DNA of 64,000 nt from Anisus vortex (taxonomy: Eukaryota; Mollusca; Gastropoda; Planorbidae), in the NCBI GenBank assembly GCA_949126835.1, contig OX421506.1, forward strand, positions 22,410,181 to 22,474,180, given 5' to 3'. This document shows, one piece after another, positions 12,528-24,304 of this stretch. The position numbers were made by a program, and so were the translations under genes. Below the pieces are notes generated by a model. It had not been told where the DNA came from, searched no databases, and saw nothing but the letters and a program-made list of their open reading frames with translations. How positions within the stretch are numbered: the first letter of the stretch is position 1; the number at the start of each line of letters is the position of its first letter.

Positions 12528-13017
12528 TCTATATATATAAAGTAGACTGTGTGTGTGTTTAACCAATCATATTAGTGAATTTAAAGACACGTGACCTTAT
12601 TGTCAAATATTATAGTTGTGCGATTAGGATTCGGACATGTGTCTTCGCTAGCTAACTGGTTTAAGTAAAGTACTGCCATGCGGCTGCCCCGAGTTCGATT
12701 CTCCAGTTTGTCTAATACCTTTTTTTTTCTACATTTTTTTTCAATTAATATTACTTTAAAAAAAAAAAGATTGTAAATATACGAGCATCACTGGGCAAAT
12801 TAAATTTTTGTTAAATAAAAAGACTTGTCTATTTTTACCAGATTACAATATTTATTTTAAATTACTTTCCTACAAGTCTTTAATTAAATATGTGTTGTTG
12901 TTTTTTTAATTATTACATTTATAGCTTTTTGTTCATTATAATTTATACATTTTTTATCTGTAGCTTAGACAGGCCTGTTTTATTTTCACCCCAGCACCGC
13001 CGGGCAATTTAGCTTGT
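12528..13017 (+). mobile_element. Helentron-like non-autonomous element with tRNA-like core, copy A
   Basis: Begins TCTATATATATAAAGTAGAC and ends in the hairpin-plus-tail GCCGGGCAATTTAGCTTGT. Between them are AACCAATCATATTA, AAGACACGTGACCTTATTGT and a tRNA-like stretch ending GAGTTCGATTCTCCAG. The same order is found at 49854-50347 and 60538-61038, and in reverse at 53065-53515. The CCGGGCAACGCCGGGCA...AGCTAGT type of 3' end is characteristic of Helentron/HINE elements, which is why I place it there; no Rep/helicase is encoded. Confidence 0.68.
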
Positions 13018-13700
13018 ACACTATAAGGGCCCCGAATATCTCACAACATCAAAAGCCTATGATCGACACTGTGTTGAATCAAGATATGACAACTGATATA
13101 AACGTGTCTCTTAAACCAATGCCGGAGCAGCCTCCTGGCTCTTCAGTCCAGGGCGTGACGATGTTAAATAGTGGATCAAGCCGGTGGGGGGGGGGGCACC
13201 AACATCCTGTCCGAGATTAGTCACCCCTTTGCACGCCGATAAGGCGTGCCGCGTAACAAAGGTACGGTCTCCGCAATATATGCAATGCACTTCTTTTCCC
13301 CACCTGCGGAGTTCCCCTCGGATCATTAACGTGGTTGCTCGCTCGTATACCCGCACTGTTTGCCCGGTAGCACAAATCCCAGGCTATAGGCGTGGACACC
13401 CAGGCACCAGGGCGAGGTTGAGACGGGGGAATCGTGCTCGTTGCTTCCTTCATTTACCGAGTATCGGAGACATTCTGCAGTGCGATGATCCTCGTTACGC
13501 ACAGAGGCTGTCCACTAAGCCTATGCCCACCGTTGTGGTCTAAATGGAAGCGTATCGTTGGTTTCAACACTTCGCCAGACTATGAGGCCCATGGGTAGGC
13601 CTACAGAGGCGGGATATGATACCATAGTGGTAGAAAAGTCTTTGTAGTAATTATTATCACTTGCGCGTGCGTGTGTGGAAGGGAGTCGTAATGTGTTTCT
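13018..13700. other. GC-richer unique patch, unknown
   Basis: Clearly higher GC than its surroundings. It has overlapping open frames on both strands (for example 119 codons at 13184-13543 on plus and 78 codons at 13217-13453 on minus). None shows a motif that I recognise, and the G run at 13184-13196 argues against a simple exon. It could be a degenerate repeat, an exon or a horizontally acquired scrap; I cannot decide. Confidence 0.35.
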
Positions 13701-14843
13701 TTCAATCTGTAGAAAACACAAAAACCTCAAATAAATAAAACTTAATATGTCTCGATCAAATCACCAATAAATTCTTATCATGATAGTGTGATAATTATAG
13801 TTTATTTGAGAAATTGCTAAAGAAATGTTCTTAGCCAGCTCAAATGAACACTTTATTTATATTTTTCTTTCAATGTAAGAGATCGTATATTTTCATTATC
13901 ATCTTAAGAAACGGCCATCATTTCTTATTGATAACCCTTGAGTTTTAGTAATACTAATATATTGTTACTTCGCAGCCCGGATATATTTTTTTCAAGCATT
14001 TACCCCCCAGAGAGAAAATTAATACCCCACACACAAAAAAAAAACACATTGAGTCTAATTGTTGTCATATAATCTGGCAACATTTGAATGATGGTTTTAG
14101 AGACGACACAAACTAAATATGATATCAATTTTGTTCGTTTTTATGTTACAAAAGATTTAATTGTATTTAGTCAAATTTAAAACTATGCTGTACATGAACT
14201 TTAAATCAAATTTTAAAAAAATGTTACACCTAAATAATAGTCTACTATTAATGATATTAAGTTTGCACGTGTTAAAGAAAAAAAGATGGAATGTTGTCGT
14301 TGTCTCTGTCTGAAGTATATTAAAATATTATCTTTTTAATATATTTAAATGTCTATTTATAAGGGTTTTTATAAATGCCAGCTCAGCTTTTACATTTTAA
14401 ATAATTTTTTTACTGAAATTTAACTCTGAAACAAATATATGCAAATTCTGATATATAATTAAAAGGTGTGTGATGTTTTAATTGTAATATTTTCAAATGT
14501 TGTAGAATGATGAAAAAAGTACTTGTTATTTTAAATCATGTTTTTGTTTTAAATTTTTTAAATGAAATTGTTTCTGGCTGTTTAGCGACCGATCGACCGA
14601 ACGTTCGAACTTCGAAATGCGAACTTTAACAACTCCGCGTCATTCACTGCATCTGAAACTTGTCGAATTAGACGTTAAGCCCTGGGCAATGCATTATATG
14701 AACTTTTCAGCCACATACCACCCCCCTCCCCCTTTAACGCCCAAAATCGGTTTTTAAGCTTTGTGTCTGTATACTTTAATGTGTTCATTCCTTATTGAAC
14801 GCACCCAAACACCAAAATTTTTTTAATTGCTATAAATGTAGGT
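13701..14843. other. AT-rich DNA, nothing recognised
   Basis: Long A/T stretches, with a short C-rich tract at 14722-14736. No exon seen. Confidence 0.45.
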
Positions 14844-14934
14844 ACCATATATACTCGTGTATAAGTCGCACTCCTACTTTTTGTCGAAAGTTTCGGTCAA
14901 CAAAAAGTGCGACTTATCCGCGAGTATATACGGT
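14844..14934. mobile_element. 91-bp foldback MITE
   Basis: ACCATATATACTCGTGTATA AGTCGCAC at the left pairs with GTGCGACTTATCCGCGAGTA TATACGGT at the right, nearly end to end, giving a hairpin with a short central loop. The TATATACTCGCG terminus is shared with the 1.36 kb element at 41041-42406, so it may be a deletion derivative of the same family. Confidence 0.72.
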
Positions 14935-15084
14935 TTATATAAATTTCATTTTTGTTAATCTCTGTCTTTTTTTTTTTTGGGGCAGGTTGCCAAGAGCAAA
15001 ATATTTGAACGGCTTGTGCATGACTAAAATGCATATAATTGATTTATAAGAAAAAGTTCGTTTTTATGGATTGTTTAATTGTTC

Positions 15085-15172
15085 TGTTCTGGAAGTGGGG
15101 TGTATTCTACGTGCCCTTGAAAATTGATATTCGTGCCGATTATGTCATGCGCACCGTAGGCTGCGGATCCCT
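15085..15172. mobile_element. Possible hAT terminal fragment
   Basis: Contains ACGTGCCCTTGAAAATTGAT and ends GGCTGCGGATCCCTG, resembling the GGCACGCG...CCCTG end of the hAT family at 10.2 and 36.1 kb. The opposite end was not found. Confidence 0.4.
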
Positions 15173-15399
15173 GATTTAGAGAACTCCGAATACGAAAACA
15201 TAAGAAATAAGAAATATATTATAAATCGCCAGTCTTGCGTCCGGTAGATCCAAGGGACGTTACTCGGTGTGCAGTGATCAATTGCTCTTCAATCCAAGTC
15301 GAGCCAACGAGTGGCAGAGAGGTAAATAAAAACATAAAAAGGAAAAACATTATGGATGGTTAGTTAGTCGCGAGATGACGGGAGTGAAAAGGAGAGAAG

Positions 15400-15475
15400 A
15401 TGGTGGAGAGAGAGAGAGAGAGAGAAAGGGCGTAAAGGAAGAACGAGAGAGAGAGAAAGAGAGAGAGAGAAAGTA
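15400..15475. repeat. (GA)n-rich tract
   Basis: GAGAGAGA runs interrupted by AAAGGGCG and AAGAACGAG. Confidence 0.85.
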
Positions 15476-15554
15476 GATTTAGTATTGTTTTATTATTTTT
15501 ATATCTTTCTTCCAATTTCTCTCTAGTTTTAAATCAGAGCAGGGATTTATGTTT

Positions 15555-15878
15555 TATAGATAGATAGACAGGTAGAAAAAAACAATAGAAAGGCATAATG
15601 ATAAAGAGACATATACATAAATAAATATAAAGATAGCTTAATATAGAGAAAGAAAGAAAGGCAGACATGACGGGAGAACGACCGGCAGAAGGATAGACAG
15701 AACGACAGACACATAGATAAATGGATAGATAGATAGACATATAGATAGATAGATAGATTGATTGATTGATAGATAGATAGATAGATAGATATATTGTTAG
15801 ATTGATAGATTAATAGATAGATTCTGATAGATAGATAGATTGATAGATAGATAGATAGATAGATAGATAAACAGATAA

Positions 15879-15912
<34 letters not shown>

Positions 15913-15967
15913 TGATTGATAGATAGATAGATATATTGTTAGATTGATAGATTAATAGATAGATTCT

Positions 15968-16065
<98 letters not shown>

Positions 16066-16075
16066 GAGTTAAAAT
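15555..16075. repeat. (GATA)n array, about 500 bp
   Basis: GATA tetramers with interspersed GATT and ATTGTTAGATTGATAGATTA segments. A block of about 150 bp is duplicated (compare 15765-15835 and 15910-15980). It ends in pure GATA from about 15971 to 16065. Confidence 0.95.
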
Positions 16076-17563
16076 ATGATAGATAAATGAATATATAAGC
16101 AGGTATATATATATATTTATTTAAATATTATGAGTATAGAGAGAGACTGGAAGAGAGGCTGACAGAGAAATTACAAGAAATGGAGGGGGATTGGAGGAGC
16201 CCAATAAGGGAAACAACTGATGCTTTCAAAAAAGAGTTACTTGTCCTTTAAAAAATCCATTATAGCTTATTGAGTTTATAGTATAATTGAATACAACACG
16301 TTTTCTTTTCGTCCAGACATTGTTCTGTTCTCTTAAAAGTCTAAGAAAGTGATGCTGATTTAAGATAGCACAATCAACTAACAATTAGCCTCTTAAACGT
16401 GGCCATGGCGGCCGAGCGGCGGTGGGTACCAAAATATATTTTAACATATCCTTTCTAACCGAAATAACTTCTTTGATTTTTTAAGTTTTATAGGTAGGTT
16501 AAGGTGCAGGAATCTGCCATTTTAAAGGCTCCGCTTAGAGTCAAATGAAAGCCCATCCATTGAAATATAGATCAGTAATTAGATCCTATCTCGATAAGCC
16601 TACGAAGCGGCGATTATAAAGTAGAAATTATAATCTCTAACCATCCTCTTCTAGAAACAGCCACTGCCCACCTGATTTAGTACATCAACACGTTAAACAA
16701 GGGAATTAACTCCAATATTTACCTCTGTTGTAATAAACATATCAGAATAGAATCCAAGATGTATCACTCCGCTGTTATCCAATACTTTTCAATAACACTT
16801 TACGCCAAGGGCAAGAGAGCTTTTTATCCAACAGATCGCCTCCATTGAAATTGTATCATTTGTATATTATCCTTTTCCCAACTCTTATCTTATCTTATCA
16901 ACCCACTCAAGTATATATAATTTCTTATATATTTAATCTATAGTATGTGTTTATACATATATGTATGTTTTATTGCTGGCTAAAAGACAGATGTAGCCCT
17001 ACACAGACTGATCGTGACAATGGTTGAAGAATTAACAATTGATTTCCCACAAAATTAAAAGCAGTAAATATTTACCGGCCCTATGATCAATTTGTCCGAA
17101 GGCTGCTTTAGTTTACCTTACTTATATAGACCAGTACGGAAGCAAAAAGTTTGCAGGTTACGACATTTTGGAAAACGCTGCTTGAAAACCATTAAAAGGA
17201 AACAAACAAAAATGAGATATAAAAGCAAATAAATACATTCCTTTCTCTGTCCATTTTGACAAGTTAAAAAAAAAAAAAAAAAAAAAAATATCATTGTGTT
17301 AATTATTTTCTGCTTTATATTTTGCTAAGAAACTGGCATTAGCTCATTTTAGTCTGTGACTAATTTACTAGAATATCGAATACTTACTATGCATGATATT
17401 AACTAATGATTCTAAAGTGTTTACTGAGATGGAAGATCTCTCTTTGGTAAGTTTACTGCAGACATCGGGCACAACACGTCGCATTGAGGTGGAAAAAAAA
17501 ACGTGAAAACCACGTTTCGCTTTTTTTTATGTTCAATGATATTGAAAAAGTACGTTTCAATAT
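16076..17563. other. AT-rich DNA with a SINE tail fragment
   Basis: Mostly featureless. A SINE 3' fragment is recognisable at about 17073-17121 (ACCGGCCCTATGATCAATTT then GTCCGAAGG). A TCTTATCTTATCTTATCA stretch at about 16880 resembles a LINE tail, and there is a poly-A run at 17267-17287. Confidence 0.5.
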
Positions 17564-17750
17564 AGTGCCGTTGCTAGGAATTTGGGGGCCCGGGGGTCTT
17601 GGCCTCTTTAGGGGCCCCTGCATTTTGACATTCGACATTATGACATAAGAAAAAAACAATTCGGGCACTCCTTTGGGGGCCCCCCTTAAGTAGGGGCCCG
17701 GGGGGACTTTCGAATTTGGACCTTCCTCCCCCTCCCCTAGCTACGCCACA
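17564..17750. mobile_element. 187-bp MITE with 10-bp TSD
   Basis: The ends AGTGCCGTTGCTAGGA and CCCTAGCTACGCCACA are imperfect inverted repeats. They are flanked by an exact 10-bp direct repeat GTTTCAATAT (17554-17563 and 17751-17760). The interior is GGGGCCC-rich and partly self-complementary. A 9-10 bp TSD suggests a Mutator-like source, but this is inference. Confidence 0.82.
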
Positions 17751-17760
17751 GTTTCAATAT

Positions 17761-18586
17761 AAATACTTGTGCTAAATAATACGTTGTATGTTAAGTTAAA
17801 TGTAAAAACACATCGAAATGCAAGACAAGATTCAAAACATGGATACTTGTAGGATGCCTTCATTTTCTGAATATTAGTGAGTCTTTAATATGCATGATAA
17901 TACTAAGCTGTACTAAATATAAGTCTAAATGTTATTTTACTTTGCAAGCTTAACTGTATGCATTTTTAAATTATTACATTTACGCTAAATGATGGACCCT
18001 AAATTAACGATGTTGTTATTAAATGTTCATTATTGCATACAAATCTGCGGAAACTGTCTCTCCAATATATCTTATCCAGATATTTAATTTTTAATTTTAA
18101 CAAGTCTTTTGTAAGTTTATAATTTTTCTTAAAACACTAATGATAAAACTAATCTGTTTTGATATAAATAACACAAAGTCCAAGCCAATAACTCATTTAG
18201 CTTTATATCCAGAAATCAGATCTGGTATTTCCACTTATGATTGACCCTCCACTCCGCCCACCCAACATCCAAACCTTTTTTTTATACGTATCCCGATACT
18301 CCAAATAACACCCGTTAAAAAATATATAGATATATATACTATTTCCCATCCATGCCGTATGCCTAAATATTTATCTTTCATCTCTCATCTACGGACAAGT
18401 CCGGCTGACATCTAACAAGCCACGCAAATTTGTTGCAGGAAAATTGACCCCCTCCCCCACCCCTGACGCGATGATTCTCACACCGAGGGGGGGGGGGGTG
18501 CATAGTACCCACGTAGTTATGGGTCGATTTCGGTAAGTGTCCAAAGCTATTCTTTGACCAGCAATTGTTATCTGCGTTTTATCGAA
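17761..18586. other. AT-rich DNA, nothing recognised
   Basis: A G run of about 12 bases sits at 18487-18498. No gene or repeat family seen. Confidence 0.45.
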
Positions 18587-18740
18587 GACTATAATAAGAT
18601 GGAACGCTTGTTCTATTTTTAGAGCTTATAACCTTTTCTTTTTCCGTGTACATCCAATAACGCAGTCTTAAATGACTTCTACGCTCATACGTTTGCCTAA
18701 ATGTTTCGATTTAATTTTAAGTTTTCATTGAGAAAATCAT
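18587..18740 (+). repeat. Dispersed repeat sharing AGACTATAATAAGATGG
   Basis: Aligns to 37095-37436: AGACTATAATAAGATGG, GCTTGTTCTATTTTTAGAGC, TTTTTCCGT, AATGACTTCTAC, then AAATGTTTC. The second copy is interrupted by a 182-bp foldback insert, so this copy represents the empty state. Confidence 0.65.
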
Positions 18741-19154
18741 AGCGATTAAATAAAACGGAAGTGTACAGTGCAAAAGGGAATCGAGAATTCCGAAAAGAAG
18801 TCATTCGAGTCATCAAATAGCAGAAATATTAAAGCAAGCTGTCCATCTTACTATAGTCTTTGGTTTTATATAATTCACGCTAAATTTATAGAAATCTATT
18901 TTTTGGGGTGTGAGTTTGGACTACTATGTTGTTCGATGTTATTTGTGTTGGAATGAAGTTTTCAACCGTTCAGTAATAACTATTTTAGGGTTAAAGTCAT
19001 GGTTAGTTTAGGGGTTAGGGATAGAAATTTGAGATCCGTTATGTATATATAAGTTCTTTTGTTGCGTAGAACCAGAAACTAAACGAGTGTGTGGGATGGG
19101 GGGGGGGGGGAGTTACAGAAGGAAGATCAAGAAAAAAATGAAAGAGTTAAAAGA
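18741..19154. other. Unique DNA, nothing recognised
   Basis: A 62-codon open frame at 18768-18956 has no recognised domain. A G run lies at 19098-19111. Confidence 0.4.
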
Positions 19155-19162
19155 AAAACTTG

Positions 19163-19206
<44 letters not shown>
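19163..19206. repeat. (CA)n microsatellite
   Basis: Pure CA dinucleotides for about 44 bases. Another CA/TA-rich stretch lies at 19495-19600. Confidence 0.95.
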
Positions 19207-19208
<2 letters not shown>

Positions 19209-19565
19209 AAAGTTGACAGGACGAAATAGATTCTCGTATCAGAGAGACGGGAGATATTAGAGGAGGGTGGGGGTGATAGGGGGTGGGCGGATTTCCGACG
19301 GGAGGCGTGCGGGGCGTACGGAGTGGGCGCTGCCAATATTATTATTTTTTTTCTATTGGGAAGTGGGGGAGGTGGTTATTTTATCTACATCAAACTTCAG
19401 ACTGTGTCGGCGGAGTAAATTGGATTTCGTTGACTTAGTCTGGCTACAGTGTCTCTCGGTTCTTCTTGGCACACGCTATAGCGTTCTCACGTCACACACG
19501 CGTACTCACATCCACATACATACAAGTATGCATACATACATCCACATACATACATGGACATTCAT

Positions 19566-19596
<31 letters not shown>

Positions 19597-19872
19597 CACA
19601 TTCACCCATAGTATTATTATTGTTTTGATATAGTTTTATTATATCTACTAATTGTATAATTTGCTATGCCTTTATGTTACGTATGTACTAATGGGCTAAT
19701 AACTATTGTTTACTGTTCCTTGTTGTACACGTTTGAGTGTATACACCTACAGGGAAGAGCACAAGTACACGAATTATATATTTCTCTTATCTTATGTATA
19801 AGAGACGCCCACTCTATACAAAAGATTATTACGTGGTTCGGGTCTATGTACAAAAGTTAAAAAGGTAAGAAA

Positions 19873-19970
19873 AGTATTCCGTCGGACCAAATTGATCCCT
19901 AGAGGCCGGTAAAACAGCGTTCATCAGTTGTTGTTTTTTTTGTGGCCAATGCGTACTAGGGGATTGTGTG
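19873..19970 (-). mobile_element. SINE, 3' half, split by the 14.5 kb element
   Basis: On the plus strand this reads GTCGGACCAAATTGATCCCT, then CAGCGTTCATCAGTTG and TGTGGCCAATGCGTACTAGG, ending GGATTGTGTG. That is the tail half of the SINE in minus orientation. The SINE resumes at 34461 (TGTGTGGCCAACACAATACC), so the element at 19971-34460 lies inside it. Confidence 0.85.
19965..19970. repeat. Target-site duplication TGTGTG, left
   Basis: Exact match to 34461-34466. The unbroken SINE reads GGGGATGTGTGGCCAGCACA elsewhere, so one copy of this hexamer is ancestral and the second arose on insertion. The repeat is low-complexity, which weakens but does not remove the argument. Confidence 0.75.
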
Positions 19971-20009
19971 AGTAGTAGTGTTAGGTCACCTTTAATTATT
20001 ATCCCACCT

Positions 20010-20120
20010 CTCACCTCCACCTCTCACCTCCACCTCTCACCTCCACCTCTCACCTCCACCTGCCACCACCACCACCATCACCACCTGCCACCACCACCAC
20101 CACCCCTCCACCGCTCCACC
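20010..20120. repeat. Arm-end minisatellite CACCTCTCACCTC and CCACCA
   Basis: Four copies of CACCTCTCACCTC are followed by ACC triplets. The mirror is at 34311-34421. It lies just inside the terminal 30 bases of each arm. Confidence 0.88.
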
Positions 20121-20401
20121 GCCCCCTACACCCAATAATCCTCTCGACATGTAGTACACTAACATTTCATGACCTTCCGTTCACGACACGTTGTATTGTT
20201 CTCCCCCTACCCCCTGAAATGTATAATTGAAAAAAGACCCTGCCTCCCCACCCCCCTGTATAGTTGAGATGACTCACGTTATATATCTTTACTTCCCTCC
20301 CACCCCCGTTAGCTATAGGTGTTCATGTATTAATGTGTTCATTACATTTTTAAATAGTTTTTTTTTCCACTTTGTAATTGAGTTCTCTTTATTACTTATG
20401 T

Positions 20402-20427
20402 GTGTATATATATATATATATATATAA
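20402..20427. repeat. (TA)n microsatellite in left arm
   Basis: About 24 bases of TA; mirror at 34004-34026. Confidence 0.9.
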
Positions 20428-20619
20428 TAATTTATAAAAAACAATATTAATCGAGACACAAACATATCAATTCAGTATATGCAAAGTCCACATCTTCAAT
20501 CTATAATTTACTTCGTCCCATCTTTAATCAATATGTTATTTCAATCGCATAGGTTATTCACGCATAGGTTATTCACCTATGTCCACCGCTGTTACGGTCA
20601 TTGACCCTTGAGATCAATA

Positions 20620-21096
20620 GTAGAATATTCACATTTTGTCACTCTTCACACACACACACACACACACACGTATCACACACACACACGCATTTCTTTTCCC
20701 CTATACAGACATCTGTTTATTTCAAACATCCCAACCCAATCAATAAACTATTGTACTGGTTTATCTATGCACTGTAGGTTATTAACCTTTTTTGTACTAT
20801 CATTTTCTTTTCCGCCATTCAGACATATCTATGCAGTGTAGGTTATTAACCTTTTTGTACTATCATTTTCTTTTCTTCCATTCAGACATCTGTTTAATTC
20901 AATCCTCCCACCCAATCGATAATGCCAACATTTCACTTACTATTATCACGTTTTCCCGCAAGCTTATCTCTTTTTTCCCACAGCTGTTACAATAACAATG
21001 ACCTTCTGACATTGACACCCTCGACACAAATCTCTATTGATTATTAAAAGCGGGGTTATATCGACCATCTTTTTAATTATCAGGCAGAAGGATACG

Positions 21097-21127
<31 letters not shown>

Positions 21128-22730
21128 GAATTACTACCATAAAGCTGTATCCGACAGATATTGATCCTAATCCTAAACTATTTTTCCTGAAAACGTGCTT
21201 TTTTTTTTTGTTGATCCATGGTATTCATTAGCTTTACAGCTGTTTCGTAGATCAATAGAATAGTCGTGTGTCTTTTCTAAATAAATAACGCACAAATGCA
21301 GATCAATACTCAATTATAATTCAAGAGATATACGCCTAACCACTGGATCAATAATAATTTGAATGTATAATGTCACATGTGTTTATATAGTAGAATATTC
21401 ACATTTTGTCACTCTTCACACACACATACACACACACATACACACACACACAATATTTGTATCACACACACACACACACACACACACATTTCCATACAGA
21501 TATCTGTTTATTTACCCAATCGATAAACATACAGACATCTGTTTATTTCAAACATCCCAACCCAATCAATAAACTATTGTACTGGTTTATCTATGCAGTG
21601 TAGTTATTAACCTTTTTTGTACTATCATTTTCTTTTCTTCCATTCAGACATATCTATGCACTGTAGGTTATTAACCTTTTTTGTACTATCATTTTCTTTT
21701 CCGCCATTCAGACATATCTATGCAGTGTAGGTTATTAACCTTTTTGTACTATCATTTTCTTTTCTTCCATTCAGACATCTGTTTAATTCAATCCTCCCAC
21801 CCAATCGATAATGCCAACATTTCACTTACTATTATCACGTTTTCCCGCAAGCTTATCTCTTTTTTCCCACAGCTGTTACAATAACAATGACCTTCTGACA
21901 TTGACACCCTCGACACAAATCTCTATTGATTATTAAAAGCGGGGTTATATCGACCATCTTTTTAATTATCAGGCAGAAGGATACGTCTTTTTTTTTTTTT
22001 TTTTTTTGAATTACTACCATAAAGCTGTATCCGACAGATATTGATCCTAATCCTAAACTATTTTTCCTGAAAACGTGCTTTTTTTTTTTGTTGATCCATG
22101 GTATTCATTAGCTTTACAGCTGTTTCGTAGATCAATAGAATAGTCGTGTGTCTTTTCTAAATAAATAACGCACAAATGCAGATCAATACTCAATTATAAT
22201 TCAAGAGATATACGCCTAACCACTGGATCAATAATAATTTGAATGTATAATGTCACATGTGTTTATATAGTAGAATATTCACATTTTGTCACTCTTCACA
22301 CACACATACACACACACACATACACACACACACAATATTTGTATCACACACACACACACACACACACACACATTTCCATACAGATATCTGTTTATTTACC
22401 CAATCGATAAACATACAGACATCTGTTTATTTCAAACATCCCAACCCAATCAATAAACTATTGTACTGGTTTATCTATGCAGTGTAGTTATTAACCTTTT
22501 TTGTACTATCATTTTCTTTTCTTCCATTCAGACATATCTATGCAGTGTAGTTATTAACCTTTTTTGTACTATCATTTTCTTTTCTTCCATTCAGACATAT
22601 CTATGCAGTGTAGTTATTAACCTTTTTGTACTATCATTTTCTTTTCTTCCATTCAGACAGCTGTTTAATTCAATCCTCCCACCCAATCGATAATGCCAAC
22701 ATTTCACTTACTATTTTCACGTTTTCCCTA
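20620..22730 (+). repeat. ~880-bp tandem module, three copies, left arm
   Basis: The module starts TAGAATATTCACATTTTGTC at 20621, 21391 and 22271. It contains a (CA)n run, then CAGACATCTGTTTATTTC, two or three copies of a ~70-bp GCAGTGTAGGTTATTAACC unit, a poly-T run and ...TAACCACTGGATCAATAATA. The full period between the second and third copies is 880 bp. The right arm has only two starts (about 33814 and 33043), so the arms differ by one module. Confidence 0.88.
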
Positions 22731-22849
22731 CACGCACACACACATACATACAGACACTCACATTACTCATACTGGCATACAAATACACACACAGGCCCGT
22801 CAGACCATATTTACATTGTCACAGCTGTCTCTCTGCAAACGCTCCTTCT

Positions 22850-22990
22850 ATAAAAAAACTTATTGCTTCCTACGTTCATCCGTGGTCCAAGGCCAGTCTA
22901 GTTGCATTTTTTTATTAATGTTTTAAATTATGTTACTGGTTTGTTCAGGCAACCCATTCCATATGAACCTTGCAGCTCTTTGTATTTTTT
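22850..22990 (-). mobile_element. LINE 3' end inside left arm
   Basis: On the minus strand it reads ...GGAATGGGTTGCCTGAACAA..., which translates as a worn WNGLPEQ-type motif, then the GCAACTAGACTGG...ATAGAAGGAGCG tail seen at 61.9-62.05 kb. 5'-truncated. The exact mirror is at 32328-32468, so the LINE inserted before the arms were duplicated or homogenised. Confidence 0.72.
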
Positions 22991-23910
22991 TTTTTGTAAT
23001 TTTTTTTTTGTAATGTTTTTGTAAAAGTATTCAGGCAATTTTAAAATTTTAATAGTTAACACATGCATCACTCTAAACTAAAATATTCAACATGTCTCTG
23101 ATGGCATCCTTTTTAACTTTCTTTTATACAGAAGTCATAGTCATAGTCCCATGGTTCTTTTAGGAACACGTGGTATCCAATATGGCGGAAGGGATGTATC
23201 CAAGGGGAGTAATCGTGTAATTATTATTTTTTGTCATTATTACCATTGTATTTTTTTTTTCTTTTTGTTGTAGTAAGACAGGGTTAAGCATTTTTATTCT
23301 AAACTTAAAATGTTTCAGCTATTAGTATATATATTACGAGCTCTAAATTTTCACATAATAGTGAAGGGTGATATTCTTTTATAGAATTATTATACACTAA
23401 TGCAATATTGTTTTCTCTTTTTGATATTATAAGACATGTAAATCTTGAGTAATTTTTAATTTTAACTTTAAGAGTTCGCATGTTATTTTCTTTACGATTG
23501 CATTAGATGTATAAACTTTTATATACTGTATTTAATCAAGTAATTATTTTCTTTAGCACAATTAAGGGAGCCAGAAATATTGAATAGATTAAAATCAAGG
23601 GTAGCAATCGTGTAATTAGTTGTTTTAATTTTTGTAAAATTTATATTAATCTTGTCTTAAGTTAATGGATTTTCAGGGCGATTTGCAGCTCGTTGTTTTC
23701 AACTAAAGAGTTACCAGATAGTAGATACGCTTCTAGAATCTTCAACATATATTGATACACATCTGTCGAGCTTTATGAATAGTCATAATAACTGGGTGAG
23801 TAACAGGTTCACAATAGTAACAAGACAGTCTTTGTTAAACAAAAAATCACCATATACACAGTTAAATATAAAAGAGTATATTAAACTAGCTTCCATCTTT
23901 CTTTTCGTCA

Positions 23911-24092
23911 CAGAGGTGTCCCTGAGTCTGCCCAGCTCTGATGGGTACCTGACATTAGTTGGGGTAAAGTAAAGTCGGCTGGGCATTGTGCTGACCACAC
24001 ATCCCCTTTTATGCCGTGGCCACAGAAACTGGTGAACGCTGCTTCACTAGCCCTATGATCAGGTTGGTCCGAAGGGTACTTTACTAAGTCAT
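23911..24092 (+). mobile_element. SINE inside left arm
   Basis: Has CTGAGTCTGCCCAGCTCTGA, GGCTGGGCATTGTGCTGACC, CTGGTGAACGCTGCTTCACT and GGTCCGAAGGGTACTTTAC in family order. The tRNA head is missing. The mirror at 31226-31407 is present, so it predates the arm duplication. It lies just downstream of the ICAD-like gene. Confidence 0.85.
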
Positions 24093-24304
24093 GTTTTGTT
24101 TGTTATTATTATTGTAAACGTGTAACGTTAGTATGAAAACATGGGTGTCATTTATTTATTGCATTCAATTCATTAAAGAATAAAAGTGGGGAAAAAGAAA
24201 TGTTTGTTTCCTTTGTCTTTATTTCATCTAGTACATCTAAGTCCAATGTTTTCATTGCCCTAGTATGTATAAAATAGTTGTAATTTTAAAGTTATTTTGA
24301 AATA

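Noticed and set aside
18985..19020. Telomere-like TTAGGG (also GGGTTAGGGTTAGG at 45565)
   Set aside because: Only one to three imperfect units; far too short for an interstitial telomere.
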